Below, piece by piece: positions 33,344 through 42,617 of a stretch of DNA of 64,000 nucleotides. Position 1 is the stretch's first letter, and each line of letters starts with the position of its first letter. This stretch comes from Lederbergia lenta NBRC 16444 (GTDB taxonomy: Bacteria > Bacillota > Bacilli > Bacillales > Bacillaceae_C), in NCBI RefSeq assembly GCF_001591545.1, contig NZ_BCVC01000001.1:434001-498000 (forward strand), in the 5' to 3' direction. The notes below the pieces were generated by a model. That model worked only from the letters and a program-made list of their open reading frames with translations. It was not told the origin of the DNA and did no database searches. A program made the position numbers and the translations under genes.

Positions 33344-34795
33344 TTGCAAGTTTTATCATTAAAAGAACAATGGTTTGGTAATATTAGGGCGGATATTCTA
33401 TCGGGGATAGTTGTAGCGCTAGCTTTGATTCCAGAATCGATTGCTTTCTCCTTTATTGTTGGTGTGGATCCAATGGTCGGGTTGTATGCATCGTTTTCCA
33501 TTGCAGTGATTATTGCAATTGTTGGTGGGAGGCCAGGAATGATTTCGGCAGCTACGGGAGCGATGGCACTTATACTAGTGACGCTTGTTGCTGATCATGG
33601 AATTCAATATATGTTTGCCGCGACGATATTGACAGGAATTATCCAAGTAATGATCGGATTGTGTAAGTTGGCGCGTATTATGAAATTTATTCCACGCTCA
33701 GTTATGATCGGGTTTGTGAACGCATTAGCGATTCTTATTTTTATCGCCCAACTAAATCATTTCGTTGGGGAAAAGTGGCCAATGTATGCCATGGTTGCTG
33801 GGTCTCTTGCAATTATATATTTGTTCCCGCGGGTGTCGAAAGTAGTTCCATCGTCACTTGTGGCAATTATCGTCATTACAATTATTGCAGTTTTGACGAA
33901 AAGTGATGTAAAAACAGTTGGTGATATAGGAAACCTGCCGTCCACTTTACCATCATTTTTTATACCTGATGTACCTTTCAACTTTGAAACATTGAGGATT
34001 ATATTTCCGTATGCTATTTCTTTAGCAATTGTCGGGTTATTAGAATCTCTTTTGACTGCTTCTGTAGTGGATGATATGACAGACACAGCTAGTAATAAAA
34101 ATACAGAAACCCGAGGGCAAGGAATTGCTAACATAGTATCTGGATTTTTTGGCGGGATGGCCGGTTGCGGTATGATTGGACAATCTGTTATCAATGCTAA
34201 ATCAGGTGGTCGTGGCAGATTATCAACTTTTGTTGCAGGGGCTTTTTTGATGGTGCTCATTATTGTTTTGCGGGATGTCGTATTTAAAATACCGATGGCA
34301 GCCCTTGTTGGTGTGATGTTTATGGTTTGTGTTAGTACATTTGATTGGTCAACGTTAAGAGTGTTACGTAAAGCGCCACTGACTGATTCGATCGTCATGA
34401 TAGTGACAGTTATTACTGTACTTGCTACAGGGGATCTGTCTAAAGGAGTATTAGCAGGTGTGTTATTAAGTGCGGTTTTCTTTGTTGTTAAAATCTCAAA
34501 AATTAGAGTTGTATCGCATATTAATGGAAAAAAGCGGGTATATATGGTGCGTGGTCAAGTATTTTTCGCCTCTGTTGAAAATTTGATCGAGGCAATTGAT
34601 TTGAATGCAAACGAAAAAGAAGTAGAAATCGATTTTAGTGAAGCGCATGTGTGGGATGATTCGGGAGTTGCAGCAATTGATAAAATTGTATTGAAACTAA
34701 GGGATAATGGTGCAGCTGTTTATATTACTGGTTTAAATAAACCGAGTTCCCATTTAGTTAATCGTTTGGCTCTTTATAGTAAATCAGAAAGATAA
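33344..34795 (+). CDS. SulP-family anion transporter with STAS domain
   Basis: Membrane transporter of 483 aa. The N-terminal 390 residues hold ten or more hydrophobic segments with the SulP signature region [19 protein letters not shown] and [13 protein letters not shown]; the last 90 residues form a cytoplasmic STAS domain ([20 protein letters not shown]). Family members carry sulfate, bicarbonate or dicarboxylates with Na+ or H+. The frame opens from ATG 33302, but that ATG is inside a hairpin; GAGGGGTG and a TTTTTT spacer point to the TTG at 33344. It is followed 30 bp later by a UspA gene, a pair seen with bicarbonate-type SulP proteins. Confidence 0.85.
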   Translation: MQVLSLKEQWFGNIRADILSGIVVALALIPESIAFSFIVGVDPMVGLYASFSIAVIIAIVGGRPGMISAATGAMALILVTLVADHGIQYMFAATILTGIIQVMIGLCKLARIMKFIPRSVMIGFVNALAILIFIAQLNHFVGEKWPMYAMVAGSLAIIYLFPRVSKVVPSSLVAIIVITIIAVLTKSDVKTVGDIGNLPSTLPSFFIPDVPFNFETLRIIFPYAISLAIVGLLESLLTASVVDDMTDTASNKNTETRGQGIANIVSGFFGGMAGCGMIGQSVINAKSGGRGRLSTFVAGAFLMVLIIVLRDVVFKIPMAALVGVMFMVCVSTFDWSTLRVLRKAPLTDSIVMIVTVITVLATGDLSKGVLAGVLLSAVFFVVKISKIRVVSHINGKKRVYMVRGQVFFASVENLIEAIDLNANEKEVEIDFSEAHVWDDSGVAAIDKIVLKLRDNGAAVYITGLNKPSSHLVNRLALYSKSER

Positions 34796-34825
34796 TAATC
34801 TTTGAGAAGACTAGGGGGGATTGGA

Positions 34826-35245
34826 ATGTATTCTAAAATATTATTAGCAGCTGACGGATCCGATAACTCGATCCGAGCAGCGGAACAGGCGGCAAAAATT
34901 GCTTCTTTATCAGAAGATGCCACTGTAGAAATTGTATATGTGATGGACTATTCTAAATCTAAACGAGAAGTGCTTCATAGCCAAAGTTCTGAGACACTAG
35001 AACTAGAGCGTCGTAAAAATTTATTTCCAATTGAAGTGTTGTTGCGTGAGGTGAATGTGACATACAAGTTGACGATGCTTCATGGTGATCCTGGCCCAAC
35101 TCTTGTTGAATATGCGAATAAAATGTCTTGTAGTATGATGATTATTGGCAGTAGGGGATTAAATACGCTTCAAGAAATGGTACTTGGAAGTGTCAGCCAT
35201 AAAGTGGCGAAACGGGTGAACTGCCCAGTATTAATTGTGAAATAA
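34826..35245 (+). CDS. Universal stress protein (UspA family)
   Basis: Cytoplasmic UspA-fold protein of 139 aa. It starts MYSKILLAADGSDNSIRAAE and has the ATP-binding pattern G-2x-G-9x-G-S in IGSRGLNTLQEMVLGSVSHK, so nucleotide binding is likely. The C-terminus ends in the family's NCPVLIVK. GGGGGATTGGA precedes the ATG at 34826. It lies 30 bp after the SulP gene, so it may modulate or be co-expressed with that transporter (inference). Confidence 0.88.
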   Translation: MYSKILLAADGSDNSIRAAEQAAKIASLSEDATVEIVYVMDYSKSKREVLHSQSSETLELERRKNLFPIEVLLREVNVTYKLTMLHGDPGPTLVEYANKMSCSMMIIGSRGLNTLQEMVLGSVSHKVAKRVNCPVLIVK

Positions 35246-35256
35246 GGATGAAAGAA

Positions 35257-35295
35257 AGGCTGGCTTTTGGGGAACCATGAAGTCGGCTTTTTTGT
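35257..35295 (+). terminator. Terminator after uspA-like gene
   Basis: Imperfect GGCTGGCTT / AAGTCGGCTT stem followed by T6. Confidence 0.65.
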
Positions 35296-35324
35296 ATTGC
35301 ATATTTCTTGAAAATTAACTTGCT

Positions 35325-35346
35325 TATATAAGAATATGCTTATATA
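35325..35346. promoter_or_regulatory. ArsR operator
   Basis: Perfect inverted repeat TATATAAG-AATATG-CTTATATA, 25 bp before the arsR start codon. It fits the AT-rich 12-2-12-like operators used by ArsR/SmtB repressors and overlaps the region where arsR's promoter should lie. Confidence 0.72.
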
Positions 35347-35370
35347 GTGATGAAAGAGGAGAGATGATAT

Positions 35371-35718
35371 ATGGAAGGAATATCTATTATTGATTTGCAG
35401 CGAGCATCACAAATATTAAAGTTACTTGGAGATAAGACTCGTTTAACGATGATGAAGTTGCTCCAATCACATGATTGCTGTGTATGTGAATTTGTAGAGA
35501 TATTTAAAATGAGTCAGCCGGCGATCAGCCAGCATTTGCGTAAACTTAGAGATATAGAGTTAGTGAAAGAAACGCGCAAAGGGCAATGGATTTTTTATTC
35601 TATTAATGAAGGACACGAAGATTATCCATTGATTCAAAGTATCCTTGAACATCTCCCAGAACAAGATGGATTAGTAACAGAACTGGAAGCGCAGGGTTTG
35701 CGCATTTCTTGTTGTTAA
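35371..35718 (+). CDS. arsR: ArsR-family metalloregulator
   Basis: Winged-helix repressor of 115 aa. Recognition helix in FKMSQPAISQHLRKLRD; the metalloid-binding cysteines are in SHDCCVCEF (alpha-3 type CxC site) with an additional Cys pair at the very C-terminus (RISCC). ArsR releases its operator on binding As(III) or Sb(III). An operator-like inverted repeat lies just upstream, which supports autoregulation. It starts an arsR-arsB-arsC operon; the next gene begins 15 bp downstream. Confidence 0.9.
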   Translation: MEGISIIDLQRASQILKLLGDKTRLTMMKLLQSHDCCVCEFVEIFKMSQPAISQHLRKLRDIELVKETRKGQWIFYSINEGHEDYPLIQSILEHLPEQDGLVTELEAQGLRISCC

Positions 35719-35733
35719 GGAGGAGAAGGAGCG

Positions 35734-37029
35734 TTGGTTTCAGTTATTACAGCGTCATTGATTTTTCTAATAACGCTTATTTTTGTTATTTGGCAGCCTA
35801 AGAATTTATCTATTGGATGGTCTGCATGTATTGGTGCAATCGTTGCTTTGTTAGTCGGAGTAGTCGATTTTCAAGATGTGATGGATGTTACAGGTATCGT
35901 ATGGAATGCGACACTTGCATTCGTTGCTATCATTATCATCTCATTGATTTTAGATGAAATCGGCTTTTTTGAGTGGGCTGCCCTACATATGGCTAAATTA
36001 GCTAAAGGTAGCGGTATTCGCATGTTTATTTACGTGAGTATTTTAGGAGCTGTCGTTGCTGCTTTGTTCGCAAACGATGGGGCAGCACTAATACTAACCC
36101 CAATTGTACTTGCCATGGTTCGAAATTTAAATTTTAGTGAGAAAATGATTTTCCCTTTCATTATTGCAAGTGGATTTATTGCAGATACAACTTCATTACC
36201 ATTAGTTGTTAGTAATTTAGTGAATATAGTGTCAGCTGATTTTTTTAGCATTGGATTTGTTGAATATGCTTCTCGAATGATTGTACCTAATTTGTTTTCT
36301 TTAGTTGCGAGCATTTTAGTATTGCTGCTATTTTTTCGAAAAAGTATATCTAAAGACTATAAAATATCAGATTTAAAACAACCCAAGGATGCTGTAAAGG
36401 ATGTAAAGATGTTTCGGATATCTTGGGTAGTATTAAGTGTATTACTCATCGGATATTTCTCCAGTGAGTTTACAGGACTTCCCGTTTCTATTGTCGCAGG
36501 AATCATGGCGATACTCTTTATGATCATGGCACAAAGAAGCTCAGCTGTCCAAACGAAACAAGTGCTTAAGGGAGCGCCTTGGGCCATCGTCTTCTTCTCT
36601 ATCGGTATGTATGTGGTTGTTTACGGATTACGGAATGTTGGTTTGACAGGTGTGTTGGCTGATCTAATCCAAATAGCTGCAAATCAAGGATTGTTTGTTG
36701 CTACAGTTTCGATGGGCTTTATTGCAGCAATATTATCATCGGTCATGAATAATATGCCTACAGTCATGATCAATGCTTTGGCCATTGCAGATACAAATAC
36801 AACTGGAACTATGCATGAGGCTTTGATTTATGCAAATATCATCGGTTCGGATCTAGGACCAAAAATCACTCCGATCGGTTCTTTAGCTACTTTATTGTGG
36901 CTGCATGTCCTTTCTCAAAAAGGAGTCAAAATTTCTTGGGGAACCTATTTTAAAATCGGTATCACCCTAACAGTGCCTACACTTCTTATTACACTTATAG
37001 GTCTATATGTTTGGCTTATAATCATCTAA
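35734..37029 (+). CDS. arsB: Arsenite efflux pump ArsB
   Basis: Membrane transporter of 431 aa, ArsB/NhaD-type ion transporter superfamily, with about eleven or twelve hydrophobic segments. Family elements: [20 protein letters not shown] and [17 protein letters not shown], then [20 protein letters not shown] near the C-terminus. It expels As(III) using the proton gradient. A TTG start at 35734 is supported by AAGGAGGAGAAGGAG. Second gene of the operon. Confidence 0.92.
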   Translation: MVSVITASLIFLITLIFVIWQPKNLSIGWSACIGAIVALLVGVVDFQDVMDVTGIVWNATLAFVAIIIISLILDEIGFFEWAALHMAKLAKGSGIRMFIYVSILGAVVAALFANDGAALILTPIVLAMVRNLNFSEKMIFPFIIASGFIADTTSLPLVVSNLVNIVSADFFSIGFVEYASRMIVPNLFSLVASILVLLLFFRKSISKDYKISDLKQPKDAVKDVKMFRISWVVLSVLLIGYFSSEFTGLPVSIVAGIMAILFMIMAQRSSAVQTKQVLKGAPWAIVFFSIGMYVVVYGLRNVGLTGVLADLIQIAANQGLFVATVSMGFIAAILSSVMNNMPTVMINALAIADTNTTGTMHEALIYANIIGSDLGPKITPIGSLATLLWLHVLSQKGVKISWGTYFKIGITLTVPTLLITLIGLYVWLIII

Positions 37030-37052
37030 AAAACACAGAAGGGGGAATTTTC

Positions 37053-37462
37053 ATGTCAAAAAAAATATTATATTTCTTATGTACTGGTAACTCCTGCCGT
37101 AGTCAAATGGCGGAAGGTTGGGGTAAAAAGTATCTTAGCGAGTTCTAAGTGCAGGAATGGAAGCCCATGGGGTAAATCCGCATGCATTAAAAGCAATGAA
37201 TGAGGTGAGTGTTGACATTTCCAGTCAAACTTCTGATATTAATGACCCGCAAATTTTAAATAATGCAGACTTTGTGGTTACGCTTTGCGGGGATGCTGCT
37301 GACAAATGCCCGATAACACCATCTCATGTAAAACGAGATCATTGGGGATTTGATGATCCTGCAAAAGCAGAAGGAACCGCCGAAGAGAGATGGGCATTTT
37401 TCCAACGTGTGCGCGATGAAATTGGAGAACGTATTAAGCGTTTTGGAGAAACTGGGGAATAA
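37053..37462 (+). pseudogene. arsC: Arsenate reductase arsC, frameshifted
   Basis: Thioredoxin-coupled ArsC (about 139 aa when intact) reduces As(V) to As(III) for export by ArsB. The first part, [20 protein letters not shown], holds the P-loop with the nucleophilic cysteine, but this frame stops at TAA 37146-37148 after 31 codons. The rest, including SAGMEAHG and [13 protein letters not shown] with the two resolving cysteines, continues in another frame to 37462. By comparison with B. subtilis ArsC about 10 nt (roughly the GDEW codons) are missing between the halves. Either the gene is broken or the assembly has an error here. The ribosome-binding site GAAGGGGG is intact. Confidence 0.85.
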
Positions 37463-37472
37463 GATATGAAAG

Positions 37473-37528
37473 AGAGGGGCTGTCCAAAAAGTCAACTATT
37501 GTGACTTCTTGGGCAGCTCTATTTTTAA
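37473..37528. terminator. Terminator between ars operon and dinB-like gene
   Basis: Long imperfect stem GAGGGGCTGTCC.. / ..GGGCAGCTC with inner AAGTCA/TGACTT, followed by ATTTTTA. Confidence 0.82.
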
Positions 37529-37530
37529 CA

Positions 37531-37998
37531 TTATTTTATTGCATTATTTAAAGATTTAATTATTCCAGTGTGAATTCCTTCGTGCCAAGTAACGAATTGG
37601 AGAAAAGCATCTACATTATTCATCTCATGTGAAGCGATAGAAATAGCTTCGGATGCTTCATTTTGCAAATTTCCATCAAAATGGTTCATGATACGATCTT
37701 TTTGTTCCATTAAAGCAAGCATAATATCAGCAGGAGCAGGAGTTTCTCCTTTCCACTCTGATGGGCGAGTTCCTGTAGCAAAAAGCGCACTCCATTCAGC
37801 ATGTTTCATTTCATAGTTATTGTCAGCCTTATGTAAAAAAAATTCTGCAGAAATATAAATATGACCAGCATTCCATTGGACTGTATTCGCATATCCAATA
37901 GGCTGCACATTCCATTTATCCACAACGATATTTTCTAGTGATTGTAAAGTTGCAAAACGAGAAAATTGAAATTGTTTCAATGATTCCACGACATCCAT
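37531..37998 (-). CDS. DinB/YfiT-like family protein
   Basis: Four-helix-bundle protein of 155 aa of the DinB superfamily, whose members are divalent-metal-dependent thiol transferases or of unknown function. Likely metal ligands are the His in QWNAGHIYIS and the two His in TWHEGIHTGI. No partner gene is nearby. The ATG at 37998 lies immediately after AAGGGAG with no spacer; a GTG at 37989 (three codons in) has better spacing, so the start is uncertain. Confidence 0.8.
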   Translation of the reverse strand: MDVVESLKQFQFSRFATLQSLENIVVDKWNVQPIGYANTVQWNAGHIYISAEFFLHKADNNYEMKHAEWSALFATGTRPSEWKGETPAPADIMLALMEQKDRIMNHFDGNLQNEASEAISIASHEMNNVDAFLQFVTWHEGIHTGIIKSLNNAIK

Positions 37999-38189
37999 CT
38001 CCCTTGTCTATATTTACTTAATCATAATCTATTTATGAAGGTTATGCTATTAATCCGTTAGTTAAGTATCAAACAATAAATTACATACTATTCTAAAAGA
38101 TGGAATACTTGAAAAAGTCAGCCAAGTATTGAATGATGAGAGAAGGTAGACTGTATATATTCTTAATCAATATAAAAAGGGTGAAGAAT

Positions 38190-39878
38190 GTGACCAATAA
38201 AGATTTGCGTATTCGTAGTAAAGTGATTAGCGAAGGGGTTAATCGCGTACCGAATCGTTCCATGTTGAGAGCAGTTGGTTTTACGGATGAAGATTTTAAA
38301 AAACCAATGATTGGAGTTGCGAGTACATGGACGGAGGTAACTCCTTGTAATGTACATATTGATGAACTTGCACGAGAAGCAAAAGCGGGAGCGGCTGAAA
38401 ACGGTGGAGCTCCAATGATTTTCAATACGATTACCGTTGCTGATGGTATTGCAATGGGGCATGAAGGAATGTTTTACTCTCTTCCTAGCCGAGAAATCAT
38501 TGCAGACTCGATCGAAACCGTGATGAACGGGGAAAGATTGGATGGAATTGTTGCCATTGGTGGTTGTGATAAGACAACGCCTGGTTGTGTGATGGCAATG
38601 GCGCGTCTGAACGTACCTGGGGTGTATGTGTATGGCGGAACGATTCAACCCGGAAAATTAAATGAGGAAGATCTCGATATTGTTTCTTCATTTGAAGCAG
38701 TTGGTCAATATCAGGAAGGGTTAATTGATGATGAGAGGCTGTATGATGTCGAATGTCACGCATGTCCTGGAGCAGGTGCATGTGGTGGCATGTACACAGC
38801 GAACACGATGGCATCTGCAGTTGAAGCTTTAGGGATGAGTATCCCGGGTTCATCATCGACTCCAGCCATTGCAGATTATAAGCAGCAGGAATGCAGGCAA
38901 GCAGGGGAGATGGTCATTGACCTATTGGAAAAGGAAATCTATCCCCGCGATATTATGACAAAAAAAGCATTTGAAAATGCAATTACAGTTGTGATGGCGC
39001 TTGGTGGTTCAACAAATGCATTTTTGCACTTATTAGCAATGTCCCATTCAGCTGGTGTTGAATTGGATTTAGAGGATTTTGAACGCATACGTTTAAAAGT
39101 TCCTCACATTGCAGATATGAAGCCGAGTGGCAAATATGTCATGCAAGATTTATATGAGGTAGGTGGCGTGCCAGCTGTGATGAAGATGTTGCTTGAACAA
39201 GGGTTACTGCATGGAGATTGCTTGACTGTCACCGGTAATACCATCGCAGAAAACTTAGCAAACGTACCTAGTCTAAAAGAAGGACAGAAAATTATTAGAT
39301 CACTAGATGACCCTTTGAAGAAAACAGGGCCACTTGTCGTATTACGTGGTAATCTTGCTCCGGAGGGGGCTGTTGCGAAGATGTCTGGACAGAAAATTAG
39401 TCGCTTTGAAGGTCCGGCACGCGTTTTCGACAGTGAAGAGGAAGCTACTACAGCAATTATGGAAAATCGGATAAAAGCTGGAGATGTCGTCGTCCTTCGA
39501 TACCTTGGACCAAAAGGTGGACCTGGAATGCCTGAGATGCTTTCGATTACCGCAATGATCGTCGGAAAAGGACTTGGTGGAAAAGTAGCACTCATTACAG
39601 ATGGACGTTTTTCAGGTGGTTCACATGGTTTTGTTATCGGACATGTCTCACCAGAAGCCCATACAGGTGGACCGATCGCCTTGTTGCAAAATGAAGATAT
39701 CATTTCTATAGATAGTGAAACCCAAGAAATTAATTTCAATGTGAAGAAGGAAGAATTGAAGAGCCGAGCTGAAAAGTGGATAAGACCTGCATCGAAACAT
39801 AAGACTGGTACGCTCGCAAAATATGCTCATCTTGTTTCGTCGGCCTCAAAAGGAGCAGTTACTGATTTAGACCTATAA
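38190..39878 (+). CDS. ilvD: Dihydroxy-acid dehydratase IlvD
   Basis: Iron-sulfur enzyme of 562 aa that dehydrates 2,3-dihydroxy-isovalerate and 2,3-dihydroxy-3-methylvalerate in valine, isoleucine and leucine synthesis. Cluster cysteines: C53 in VTPCN, C126 in [10 protein letters not shown] and C198 in PGAGACGG, spaced as in known DHADs. [19 protein letters not shown] is the C-terminal signature with the catalytic Ser. The GTG at 38190 after AAAAAGGGTGA gives the normal length; the frame extends upstream to 38133 without a ribosome-binding site. It stands alone rather than inside an ilv-leu operon, and no T-box leader is seen. Confidence 0.92.
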   Translation: MTNKDLRIRSKVISEGVNRVPNRSMLRAVGFTDEDFKKPMIGVASTWTEVTPCNVHIDELAREAKAGAAENGGAPMIFNTITVADGIAMGHEGMFYSLPSREIIADSIETVMNGERLDGIVAIGGCDKTTPGCVMAMARLNVPGVYVYGGTIQPGKLNEEDLDIVSSFEAVGQYQEGLIDDERLYDVECHACPGAGACGGMYTANTMASAVEALGMSIPGSSSTPAIADYKQQECRQAGEMVIDLLEKEIYPRDIMTKKAFENAITVVMALGGSTNAFLHLLAMSHSAGVELDLEDFERIRLKVPHIADMKPSGKYVMQDLYEVGGVPAVMKMLLEQGLLHGDCLTVTGNTIAENLANVPSLKEGQKIIRSLDDPLKKTGPLVVLRGNLAPEGAVAKMSGQKISRFEGPARVFDSEEEATTAIMENRIKAGDVVVLRYLGPKGGPGMPEMLSITAMIVGKGLGGKVALITDGRFSGGSHGFVIGHVSPEAHTGGPIALLQNEDIISIDSETQEINFNVKKEELKSRAEKWIRPASKHKTGTLAKYAHLVSSASKGAVTDLDL

Positions 39879-39886
39879 TCTTTGTG

Positions 39887-39922
39887 ACAAAAAACTGTCG
39901 GAAATATCGACAGTTTTTTGTA
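39887..39922 (+). terminator. Terminator after ilvD
   Basis: Perfect stem ACAAAAAACTGTCG / CGACAGTTTTTTGT. Confidence 0.92.
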
Positions 39923-40022
39923 TTTTGAGAAGGGATTAGCTAAAAGTATTTATCTTTGATGAGCAATAGTGCTATATTAATATTATTGCATATTTGGTGT
40001 AATTTTATAGGAGTGGATATTA

Positions 40023-40964
40023 GTGAGTAAATATGGGACGCCATCCCCACAGATGGTTCAGAAGTCTGTTTTATCGGAACAGCAAAACTCATCTTCAATT
40101 ATTACTGATCTAAAAGCACTTTTTAAGGCCAAAGTTTTAATTCTTAATGTGTTGCCTGTTTTTTGTGGTTATTGGTTAGCGTTATATTTTAATCATACTT
40201 CCATTGGGGCACATTGGGATCTATTTTGGCTTACGATGATTGGAAGTACGCTTGTAATGGCAGGGGCTCTTGTTCTTAATAACTGGTATGATGTAGATAT
40301 TGATACGGTAATGGAAAGAACAAAAGAACGTCCAACTGTTACTGGTAATTTTTCATTAAAATTTGTTTTGTGGCTGGGTATTTCACTTAGTGTACTTGGT
40401 TTCATATTTCTGCTGTTTACAACGATTGAAGCAACCATTTATGCTTTTATCGGTTGGTTTACCTATGTTGTATTATATACAATGTGGTCAAAACGAAAAT
40501 ATACGCTGAATACTGTAATTGGAAGTATTTCCGGTGCTGTAACACCTTTAATTGGATGGACCGTGATAGCATCTGGGTTACATATTATTCCAATTGTATT
40601 GGCTCTAATCATATTCATATGGCAAATGCCACATACTTTTGCTATAGCAATGAAAAAATATGATGATTATAAAGCAGCTAACGTTGCGATGCTACCAGTT
40701 GTTCATGGATTTGACGTGACAAAGCGACAAATACTTGTGTATGTTACTTGTTTATTACCATTTCCTATTTTTCTGGAGTCGCTCGGTTTTGGATTTATTA
40801 TTATCGCTACATTACTAAACATCGGTTGGATCGTTTTGAGTGTACGCGGCTTCTTTACGAAAGATGATATGAAATGGGCGCACATGGTTTTTCTTTATTC
40901 GGTAAATTATTTAATGGTATTGTTTCTTTTGATGATTATTGTGACATTACCAGTATTTAATTGA
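40023..40964 (+). CDS. Protoheme IX farnesyltransferase (CtaB/CtaO-like)
   Basis: UbiA-superfamily prenyltransferase of 313 aa with eight or nine hydrophobic segments. It converts heme B to heme O for cytochrome oxidases. The polyprenyl-diphosphate site is NNWYDVDIDTVMERTKERP; the second acidic loop is AMKKYDDYKAANVAMLP. A bacillus often has two copies, ctaB in the cta operon and a separate ctaO; this copy has no cta genes around it, so it is more likely the CtaO-type paralogue. GTG at 40023 after GGAGTGGATATTA. Confidence 0.85.
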   Translation: MSKYGTPSPQMVQKSVLSEQQNSSSIITDLKALFKAKVLILNVLPVFCGYWLALYFNHTSIGAHWDLFWLTMIGSTLVMAGALVLNNWYDVDIDTVMERTKERPTVTGNFSLKFVLWLGISLSVLGFIFLLFTTIEATIYAFIGWFTYVVLYTMWSKRKYTLNTVIGSISGAVTPLIGWTVIASGLHIIPIVLALIIFIWQMPHTFAIAMKKYDDYKAANVAMLPVVHGFDVTKRQILVYVTCLLPFPIFLESLGFGFIIIATLLNIGWIVLSVRGFFTKDDMKWAHMVFLYSVNYLMVLFLLMIIVTLPVFN

Positions 40965-41305
40965 AATGCTTATCGAATCAATTACTATTGACAGGAAAAT
41001 AGGATAAAAATAGATAAATAAAAACACTTTCAAGTTGAAAAATGGTTATTCATTTCCTAATAACAACTTGAAGGTGTTTTTTCTAAAGAAGAGAAAATTC
41101 AACTCTTTTATGACCAGTAAATTGTATCAATGGGATTGTTTTTTATGAAAGGAGGGAATACGGCTTAAATATCGAATTGAATTGTAAACTTAACTTTTAA
41201 ATAGAGCTTTTTATCCTTATGGATAAAGAGAGCTAGATTGGACGTGCCAGACTAATACAAGTGAATGTATATTTGAATAGAATTTCAACCTAAGGAGATG
41301 ATGCA
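40965..41305 (+). other. Gene-free stretch before the sortase gene
   Basis: 341 bp. It holds a terminator (41021-41082), an isolated perfect Shine-Dalgarno AAAGGAGGG at 41148-41156 inside a seven-codon frame (41145-41168), and an imperfect hairpin at 41202-41235 without a T run. AAGGAG at 41292-41297 serves the sortase start. Confidence 0.55.
41021..41083 (+). terminator. Terminator after the CtaB-like gene
   Basis: Stem AAAACACTTTCAAGTTG / CAACTTGAAGGTGTTTT with one mismatch and an inner GGTTATT/AATAAC pairing, then T6. Confidence 0.9.
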
Positions 41306-41878
41306 GTGTTAAAGTATGTAAGCACTTTATTTATCGTGCTTGGAATTATATTTATTGCCTTTTTTGGTTATCAGCTTTTTCAAAGCAAGCAATCTCAAAA
41401 AGACTCATTAGCAAATGCAGAAGAACTTATCTCGTCATACAAAGGGAAAGAGTCAAATGAGGAAGGACAAACATTTCAAGTGGCTACAAATGAGGCTTTT
41501 GCTACATTGGAAATTCCTAAATTAAACAAGACATTACCCATTGTTGAGGGGACAGATGCGGATGCTCTCGATAAAGGAATTGGCCATTTAGTGGATTCGG
41601 TGTTTCCTGGGGAAGGAGAGCAAATAGTCTTATCTGGTCATAGAGATACAGTTTTTCGCAATTTTGCCCAAATAGAAATTGGAGATCAATTTACTGTCAA
41701 TATGCCATATGGTAGCTATACTTATGAAATTAGAGAGACGGAAATTGTCTCCGAAGACGATACAAGTGTTATACGAAATATGGGGGAAGAAGTACTTGTT
41801 GTAACTACATGTTATCCGTTTCGCTATGTAGGCAATGCCCCTGAACGTTTTGTTACTTACGCTTATCCAGTAAAATAA
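41306..41878 (+). CDS. Class D sortase
   Basis: Membrane-anchored transpeptidase of 190 aa. One N-terminal hydrophobic helix (about residues 5-25) anchors it; the sortase domain follows with catalytic H112 in LSGHRDTVF, C169 in VVTTCYPF and R181 in APERF. Size, single N-terminal anchor and TTCYPF point to class D (B. subtilis YhcS/SrtD type), which attaches sorting-signal proteins to peptidoglycan, often during sporulation. No LPxT(A/G)-bearing substrate gene is adjacent or found in the window. A GTG start at 41306 is supported by AAGGAG eight bases upstream. Terminator follows. Confidence 0.87.
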   Translation: MLKYVSTLFIVLGIIFIAFFGYQLFQSKQSQKDSLANAEELISSYKGKESNEEGQTFQVATNEAFATLEIPKLNKTLPIVEGTDADALDKGIGHLVDSVFPGEGEQIVLSGHRDTVFRNFAQIEIGDQFTVNMPYGSYTYEIRETEIVSEDDTSVIRNMGEEVLVVTTCYPFRYVGNAPERFVTYAYPVK

Positions 41879-41890
41879 AAAAGATACTAT

Positions 41891-41927
41891 CGTTTCGATA
41901 TATATTCTATCGAAGCGTTTTTTATTT
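41891..41927 (+). terminator. Terminator after the sortase gene
   Basis: Stem CGTTTCGATA / TATCGAAGCG with one mismatch, then TTTTTTATTT. Confidence 0.85.
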
Positions 41928-41946
41928 AAATGGATGTATGTTGGTA

Positions 41947-41971
41947 ATCCGCGTCGTTTTACGATGCGGAT
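41947..41971 (-). other. Hairpin downstream of hsp20 gene
   Basis: ATCCGC-TCGT / ACGA-GCGGAT stem with one mismatch and a TTT loop just past the hsp20 stop codon on the minus strand. No clear T run follows. Confidence 0.5.
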
Positions 41972-41978
41972 CACTCAT

Positions 41979-42434
41979 TTATTTAATCTCAATTTTCTTC
42001 CCTTTTATTTTTGGAATAGTTACAGTTAACAACCCATTTTCATGTATAGCTGTTACACTTCGCGAGTTAATCACTTTTGTAAATGGAATGGTACGTGATA
42101 GTGTATCTTTCTGGTGATATGTTTCTTTATTATTTTTTAAAGATGTTTTACTTTGTTTAATGGAAATAGTTATATGTTGCGGCAAGACATCAATCTCAAT
42201 ATCTTCCTTTTTTATGCCTGGTAACTTTGCTTGCACTATATAAGCCTTGTCGTTTTCATTAAGTTCCATTGGAAAACTTCCATTAAACGGTGAAGAAATG
42301 AATAGTTGATCCATACTTTCAAGAAATCCTTTTGTTGGACGCTGTTGGAAGAAGTCATTCATCGCTTTCATCATATGGTTGACTGGCTCTTGAGCTCTTT
42401 TTGGTGTGGACTCTTCTCGCGAGTTATTTGTCAT
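41979..42434 (-). CDS. Hsp20/alpha-crystallin small heat-shock protein
   Basis: ATP-independent chaperone of 151 aa. Disordered N-terminal part (about residues 1-55), then the alpha-crystallin domain starting ELNENDKAYIVQAKLPGIKKEDI and ending HENGLLTVTIPK, with the I-x-I-like IEIK at the C-terminus. It binds unfolding proteins as large oligomers. Related to B. subtilis CotM/YocM/CotP-type proteins. AGGAGGGAAACAGCT precedes the ATG. No CIRCE or CtsR-type operator recognised upstream. Confidence 0.88.
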   Translation of the reverse strand: MTNNSREESTPKRAQEPVNHMMKAMNDFFQQRPTKGFLESMDQLFISSPFNGSFPMELNENDKAYIVQAKLPGIKKEDIEIDVLPQHITISIKQSKTSLKNNKETYHQKDTLSRTIPFTKVINSRSVTAIHENGLLTVTIPKIKGKKIEIK

Positions 42435-42617
42435 AGCTGTTTCCCTCCTGAAAAATGATATTGTATTGTATGTATGAAAAAAATGAAGGTTCTTTTATTC
42501 AAAACTTTATCTTTTAAGCTAAATATATCCTTTCCTATAAATAGACTTTGTAGAAGTTGTGTTTAATTTATTCCTATTGAGGAAAAGTAAACAATAGAAT
42601 CTTCTAGGAGGGCTATA

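Noticed and set aside
33757-34398. 213-aa minus-strand frame inside sulP
   Set aside because: Shadow of the SulP coding sequence; sequence is Ile/Thr/Pro-rich without any motif.
37999-38189. T-box or other leader control before ilvD
   Set aside because: No specifier-like structure, T-box sequence or terminator in this 190-bp gap.
38163-39739. Several long minus-strand frames opposite ilvD
   Set aside because: Codon-bias shadows of a highly conserved enzyme gene; no ribosome-binding sites.
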